Positions 60,454-64,000 of a stretch of 64,000 nt of DNA are shown in pieces (the stretch's first letter is position 1; each line of letters opens with the position of its first letter). Source of the DNA: Streptomyces sp. CB01635 (GTDB lineage: Bacteria > Actinomycetota > Actinomycetes > Streptomycetales > Streptomycetaceae); assembly GCF_002803065.1 (NCBI RefSeq), contig NZ_NNBL01000014.1, positions 1-64,000 of the forward strand. The letters run 5' to 3'. The position numbers and the translations under genes were made by a program. The notes beneath the pieces were generated by a model. That model saw only the letters and a list, made by a program, of their open reading frames with translations. It did no database searches and was not told the origin of the DNA.

Positions 60454-61926
60454 TCAACTCCCCGTGGAACGTACGAGGGCTGCCGCGGTGCGCACCAGGA
60501 TGCTGATGTCCTGCCACAGCGACCAGCTGTCGATGTACGCGTTGTCGAAGCGGGCGCGGTCCTCGATGGAGGTGTCGCCGCGCAGACCGTGGATCTGGGC
60601 GAGGCCGGTGATCCCGGTCGGCATGCGGTGCCGCTCGGCGTATCCGGGGTGGGCCTGGCTGAACTGCATGACGAAATAGGGCCGTTCCGGGCGCGGGCCG
60701 ACGAGGCTCATGTCGCCGCGGAAGACGTTCCACAGCTGGAGCAGCTCGTCCAGGGAGGTGCGCCGCAGGAACCGGCAGAACCACGCCATCTGCTTCTCGT
60801 CGGCGACGCTCCACCGGGTGGCGGACTCCATCGCGTCGATCGGGCGGTGCGTGCGGAACTTCAGCAGCGTGAAGGGCTTCCCGTCCTTCCCGACGCGCTC
60901 CTGCCGGAAGACGACGCCGGGCCCTTCGGCGAGGCGCAGCCACACGGCGCACACGAGCAGGACCGGGCTGGTCAGGACGAGGAGGGCGCCGGAGACGACG
61001 AGGTCGAGCGCGCGCTTGCCGACGCTGCCACGGCGGCGGGCCGGCGGGCGCGGCCGGTAGCGGAACCCGGCGAGGTGCCGGGCCGCGTCGCCGGAGCGCG
61101 CCGGATAGGGGTCGGCCGACGGGTCGAACTCCCAGACGCCGCAGCCGTACTCGCCGAGCACCGCCAGCCAGGCCGCCCGGTCGGGCGCCGCGCCGTCGAG
61201 AAGGAGCGCCCGCCGCACCCCGTTCCGGATGATCGCGCGGCGCAGTTCGTCGGCCGTACCGAGGACGGGCAGGTCGGGCCCGTCGTGGTCGGGCGGCCGT
61301 TCGGGCCCCTTGTCCGCCAGGATGCCGACGGGGCGTACGCCCGAGCGCGGGTGGCGCAGCAGGGCGGCGGCGACCGGCCGGGCGACGGTCTCGGGGCCGA
61401 TGAGGAGGGTCGGGCAGGGGCGGCGCGCGGCGGCCTCGCGGCGCCGCCGGTAGACGAGGCCCCGGCCCGCGCCCGCGAGAAGGCAGTGCAGGGCGGCGCC
61501 CGCCGCGAGCGTGGCGGCGGGCAGCGGGTCGAGCTGCGGGAACCCCGCGAGCCCGGCCGCCATGGCGCACCAGATCACCACGATGCGGCCGCCGATCGCG
61601 GGCCAGTCGTCGAGTAGAAGGCGGGGCTCGTCGCCGCGGTAGAGGCCCGCGCGTGCGTTCGCCGCCACGACCCCGGCGGCCAGCGCGATCACGAGCAGCG
61701 GGTGGTGCTGGACCGGCGCGATCACGAGGGTGCTGAGCACGGCGGCCGTACCGTCCGCCGCGAGGAGGGGCGTACGGGAGGGGTGCCGCTCGGCGGCGCG
61801 CCTTCCCGCAGGTGACCGGGGGCCGCCCACCTCGGCGCGTGGCGGGATGACCGAGGCGGTGAGGGTGCTCGGCGCAGTGGCGCGTGGCTGCCCCGCGGGG
61901 GAGGCAACGGTACGTTCCGCGGTCAC
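60454..61926 (-). CDS. priming sugar-phosphate transferase (WbaP/ExoY-type polyprenyl glycosylphosphotransferase)
   Basis: 490 aa from GTG 61926. An N-terminal half with four or five membrane segments and a Rossmann-like region, then the bacterial sugar transferase domain: KRALDLVVSGALLVLTSPVLL, VVFRQERVGKDGKPFTLLKFRTH, RRTSLDELLQLWNVFRGDMSLVGPRPERP and GLAQIHG. It moves a sugar-1-phosphate onto undecaprenyl phosphate and starts repeat-unit synthesis. The start overlaps the upstream GT4 stop (GTGA). Confidence 0.94.
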   Translation of the reverse strand: MTAERTVASPAGQPRATAPSTLTASVIPPRAEVGGPRSPAGRRAAERHPSRTPLLAADGTAAVLSTLVIAPVQHHPLLVIALAAGVVAANARAGLYRGDEPRLLLDDWPAIGGRIVVIWCAMAAGLAGFPQLDPLPAATLAAGAALHCLLAGAGRGLVYRRRREAAARRPCPTLLIGPETVARPVAAALLRHPRSGVRPVGILADKGPERPPDHDGPDLPVLGTADELRRAIIRNGVRRALLLDGAAPDRAAWLAVLGEYGCGVWEFDPSADPYPARSGDAARHLAGFRYRPRPPARRRGSVGKRALDLVVSGALLVLTSPVLLVCAVWLRLAEGPGVVFRQERVGKDGKPFTLLKFRTHRPIDAMESATRWSVADEKQMAWFCRFLRRTSLDELLQLWNVFRGDMSLVGPRPERPYFVMQFSQAHPGYAERHRMPTGITGLAQIHGLRGDTSIEDRARFDNAYIDSWSLWQDISILVRTAAALVRSTGS

Positions 61927-63056
61927 GTGTTGATGGGCTCCCTGCACTCTGTGGGCTCCACGCCCAGTAGTTCGCGGTACACGTCTGCGACCGCGTCGGC
62001 GGTGCGCCGCACGTCGTGGTGCGTGCGCGCGTGCTGGAGGGCGAGGCCGCCGAGCGCGCCGAGCCGGTGGGGGTCGCGCAGCAGACCGGTCAGGGCGCGG
62101 GCCAGCGCGGCGGGGTCGTCCGGCGGGACGAGGCAGTCGGACGCGAGGCCGGCGGGCAGGCTCTCGCGGGCGCCGTCCACGTCGGTGACGACGACGGGCC
62201 GCCCGCAGGCCATGGCCTCCAGGGGCGCGAGCGCCATGCCCTCCCAGCGGGACGGCAGCACCACAAGGTCGGCCTGCCGGTACCAGGGCACGGGGTCGTC
62301 GGCGCCCACGAACCGCACGGAGGCGGTGGCCTGCCGGCGCAGCGCCGGCACGTCGGGCCCGTCCCCGACCAGCACGAGCCGAGCTCGCGGGAACCTCTCC
62401 TGTACGAGGGGCCAGGCGCGCACCAGGACGTCCTGGCCCTTCTGCCGACAGATGCGCCCGACGCAGACCACCAGCGGATCGGCGGTGGCCTCGCGCGGTT
62501 CGGGCGCGGGCACGAAGCGGGTGAGGTCCACGCCGTTGGGGATGACGTCCCAGCGCGCGGTGATCCCGGCGCGCTCGCCCGTCGCGCGCTCCGCCTCGCT
62601 GACGCACACGACCCGGGAGGCCCAGCGCGCGCCCCGGCGCTCCCAGGCGAGGGCGAGCCGGGCGGTGGCGCCGTCGACCGCCTCGAAGGACCAGGCGTGC
62701 GGCTGGAACACGGTGGGCACCCGGCCGCGGACGGCGAGGCGCGCGACGAGTCCGGCCTTGGCGCTGTGCGCGTGGACGAGGGTCGGCCGCACCTGCGCCA
62801 CGAGCCGGGCCAGGCCGCGTACTTCGCGCGCGATACCGGGCCCGGGCGAGCGGGTCGCCTCCCAGGGCAGAACGTCGCAGCCGATGCGGCGCAGCGATCC
62901 GGCCAGGGGACCGTCGGGCGGGCAGGCCACGCTGATCCGCATGCCGGCCGTGAGCTGAGCCTCGGTCAGATCACGGACGACGCGGGCCACTCCGCCGTCG
63001 ACGGGCTGGGTGACATGGAGGACACGCGGTCGAGAGGGTGTCGCTGTCAGTTGCAT
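61923..63056 (-). CDS. family 4 glycosyltransferase
   Basis: 377 aa. HVTQPVDGGVARVVRDLTEAQ at the N-terminus, VHAHSAKAGLVARLA, VIPNGVDLTRFVP, VCVGRICRQKGQDVLVRAW and RWEGMALAPLEAMACGRPVV are the GT4 elements (EpsF/PelF-like). Its ATG follows directly after a perfect 12-bp hairpin whose right arm contains the only ribosome binding site (AGGGA), so expression should depend on translation of the DUF3344 gene just upstream. Confidence 0.92.
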   Translation of the reverse strand: MQLTATPSRPRVLHVTQPVDGGVARVVRDLTEAQLTAGMRISVACPPDGPLAGSLRRIGCDVLPWEATRSPGPGIAREVRGLARLVAQVRPTLVHAHSAKAGLVARLAVRGRVPTVFQPHAWSFEAVDGATARLALAWERRGARWASRVVCVSEAERATGERAGITARWDVIPNGVDLTRFVPAPEPREATADPLVVCVGRICRQKGQDVLVRAWPLVQERFPRARLVLVGDGPDVPALRRQATASVRFVGADDPVPWYRQADLVVLPSRWEGMALAPLEAMACGRPVVVTDVDGARESLPAGLASDCLVPPDDPAALARALTGLLRDPHRLGALGGLALQHARTHHDVRRTADAVADVYRELLGVEPTECREPINT

Positions 63057-63092
63057 GCGCGTTTCCCTTCGTCATAGAGGAGGGAAACGCGC
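63057..63092 (-). promoter_or_regulatory. hairpin sequestering the GT4 ribosome binding site
   Basis: On the transcript, GCGCGTTTCCCT pairs perfectly with AGGGAAACGCGC around a 12-nt loop; ATG follows at once. The upstream stop codon (63094-63092) touches the left arm, so a terminating ribosome could open the stem. Confidence 0.6.
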
Positions 63093-64000
63093 TAAGCCTT
63101 GGCGTCGACCGCTGCGAAGAGCACGCCGATCCAGGCCGTGTCCCGCCGCGATGTCATCCGGAGGTCGAGCCCCGGCCCCCGCTGCCCGATGCCCCGGCCG
63201 AGCGCGAAGACGTCCGAGTCGTAGCCGAGGGTGTTGGCGTACGCGGGGACCCTTCTCGGCTGCGCGCGTCCCGGTTCACTGATACTCGAATTGAGCACGT
63301 CGTCGGCCGGGTTGGCCGCGTTCCGGAGCGCGACGGGCAGGGCCCGTCGCCCCGAGGAGACACTCAGCGCGTCACCCCTGACGCCGCGGTCGCCGTTGTA
63401 CGCGACCATGCCGACGCGTCCGGCCGCCCCGGCGCCGACGGGCACCCCGGCCAGGCGGACCGTGTGGTCGCGGTGCCGCGCGTCGAAGGAGGCGAACCCG
63501 TCCCACAGCGCGATCCGCCGCAGCGGCTCCGACGCCTTCTCGTACGCGGCGACCAGCGTCCAGCCGCCCCAGGCCCCGGCCGCCGAGCGCCCCTTCGCCA
63601 CATTGAGCTGCGCGACGGTGTACGACCCGCCGCCGGACGCGCGCACGAGCCGGGTGACATCGGCGGACGCCTGATAGGCATCGGCGCCGCCCGCGACGCG
63701 GTGCCCGATCAGGGTGTCCGCGCGCACCGCCCTGTACTTCCCGCCGGGCTCGTGCAGCAGCACACGGCCGTTGTCCCTGGCCGGCTTCTGCTCGCCCGCG
63801 CGGAGATTGCCACCCCAGTAGAGGCGCGCGTACGTGACCCTGGCGCCGGCGGGCAGCCGGACCTCCGCGCTGCTGGAGTTGTACGTGTTCGGGTCGCGGT
63901 CGATGTCCGTGTAGACCATGTCGAAGTCACCGTTGGCCGCCGCCCTGCCCGAACGGGCCGCGGGGCACGACACCTTGGCCCCGGCGGCCGCGGTCCGGCA
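63092..64000 (-). CDS. DUF3344-type secreted protein, partial
   Basis: The 3' part (about 302 codons) of a gene whose start lies right of the window. NGDFDMVYTDIDRDPNTYNSSSAEV and LPAGARVTYARLYWGGN are the hallmark of the DUF3344 family, followed by TVAQLNVAKG, WGGWTLVAAYE, LWDGFASFD and the ending ANTLGYDSDVFALG ... RDTAWIGVLFAAVD. An extracellular beta-rich protein. As first gene seen in the polysaccharide operon, it may be a surface partner of the polymer. The frame stays open to the window edge. Confidence 0.88.
   Translation of the reverse strand, partial: CRTAAAGAKVSCPAARSGRAAANGDFDMVYTDIDRDPNTYNSSSAEVRLPAGARVTYARLYWGGNLRAGEQKPARDNGRVLLHEPGGKYRAVRADTLIGHRVAGGADAYQASADVTRLVRASGGGSYTVAQLNVAKGRSAAGAWGGWTLVAAYEKASEPLRRIALWDGFASFDARHRDHTVRLAGVPVGAGAAGRVGMVAYNGDRGVRGDALSVSSGRRALPVALRNAANPADDVLNSSISEPGRAQPRRVPAYANTLGYDSDVFALGRGIGQRGPGLDLRMTSRRDTAWIGVLFAAVDAKA

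Overview
The window is high-GC actinobacterial DNA and almost certainly comes from a Streptomyces chromosome. Coding frames have strongly G/C third positions. wblA, crp, an ECF41-type sigma factor, rodlins and chaplins are all present. From memory, the order from the ssd-like gene to the class A PBP matches the S. coelicolor SCO3557-SCO3580 neighbourhood. No database was searched, and every name rests on motifs, length and context.

Layout. (1) 0-31.6 kb is conserved core: a Tad-pilus ATPase and Ssd/CpaE-like ATPase; a 6C small RNA on the minus strand; a HAD phosphatase; a possible 6S-like RNA region; a Fic-fold protein and CooC-like ATPase; a polysaccharide deacetylase broken by an in-frame amber codon; a SulP transporter fused to a beta-carbonic anhydrase; acsA; nhaA; marP; a CoA-type Nudix gene; nth; crp; an ECF sigma factor; MBL, Nudix, RidA and DUF4177 genes; two ArsA-like ATPases; wblA; a class A PBP; GatB/YqeY; a metallophosphoesterase and tRNA-Pro(CGG). 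(2) 31.6-40.0 kb, just past the tRNA, is an accessory and decaying island. It holds an FG-GAP secreted protein, two repeat-rich secreted proteins (Asn/Gln-rich and TGGTP repeats), a GT2 glycosyltransferase, and remnants of WD40, RepA-like AAA and methyltransferase genes. It also has an RTX-type secreted gene interrupted by a second in-frame amber codon. (3) 40.0-42.9 kb is an arsenic module: arsM divergent from arsR-acr3-arsC. (4) 43-46.5 kb has a SulP transporter, a small membrane protein, and a deletion junction joining a truncated ABC ATPase to a truncated BTAD regulator. (5) 46.6-53.6 kb is a surface/aerial-hypha region: a small secreted protein, three rodlins, an LCP ligase, a short chaplin, a long sortase-type chaplin and a secreted GH26-like enzyme. 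(6) 53.65-64 kb is a compact minus-strand exopolysaccharide operon: BioF2/FemAB-like acyltransferase, Wzz-like protein, two GT4 enzymes, deacetylase, MurJ-type flippase, O-antigen ligase/polymerase, priming sugar transferase and a DUF3344 protein that runs off the window.

How the genes fit together: the last 17 kb can build a hydrophobic outer surface (rodlin and chaplin amyloids) and an exported polysaccharide, with LCP and sortase-type anchoring. The arsenic module senses (ArsR), reduces (ArsC), exports (Acr3) and methylates (ArsM) arsenic. The most unusual points are the three rodlin genes with long stretches of identical DNA, two otherwise open genes each split by TAG, the prion-like and TGGTP repeat proteins, and a hairpin that hides a ribosome binding site inside the polysaccharide operon.
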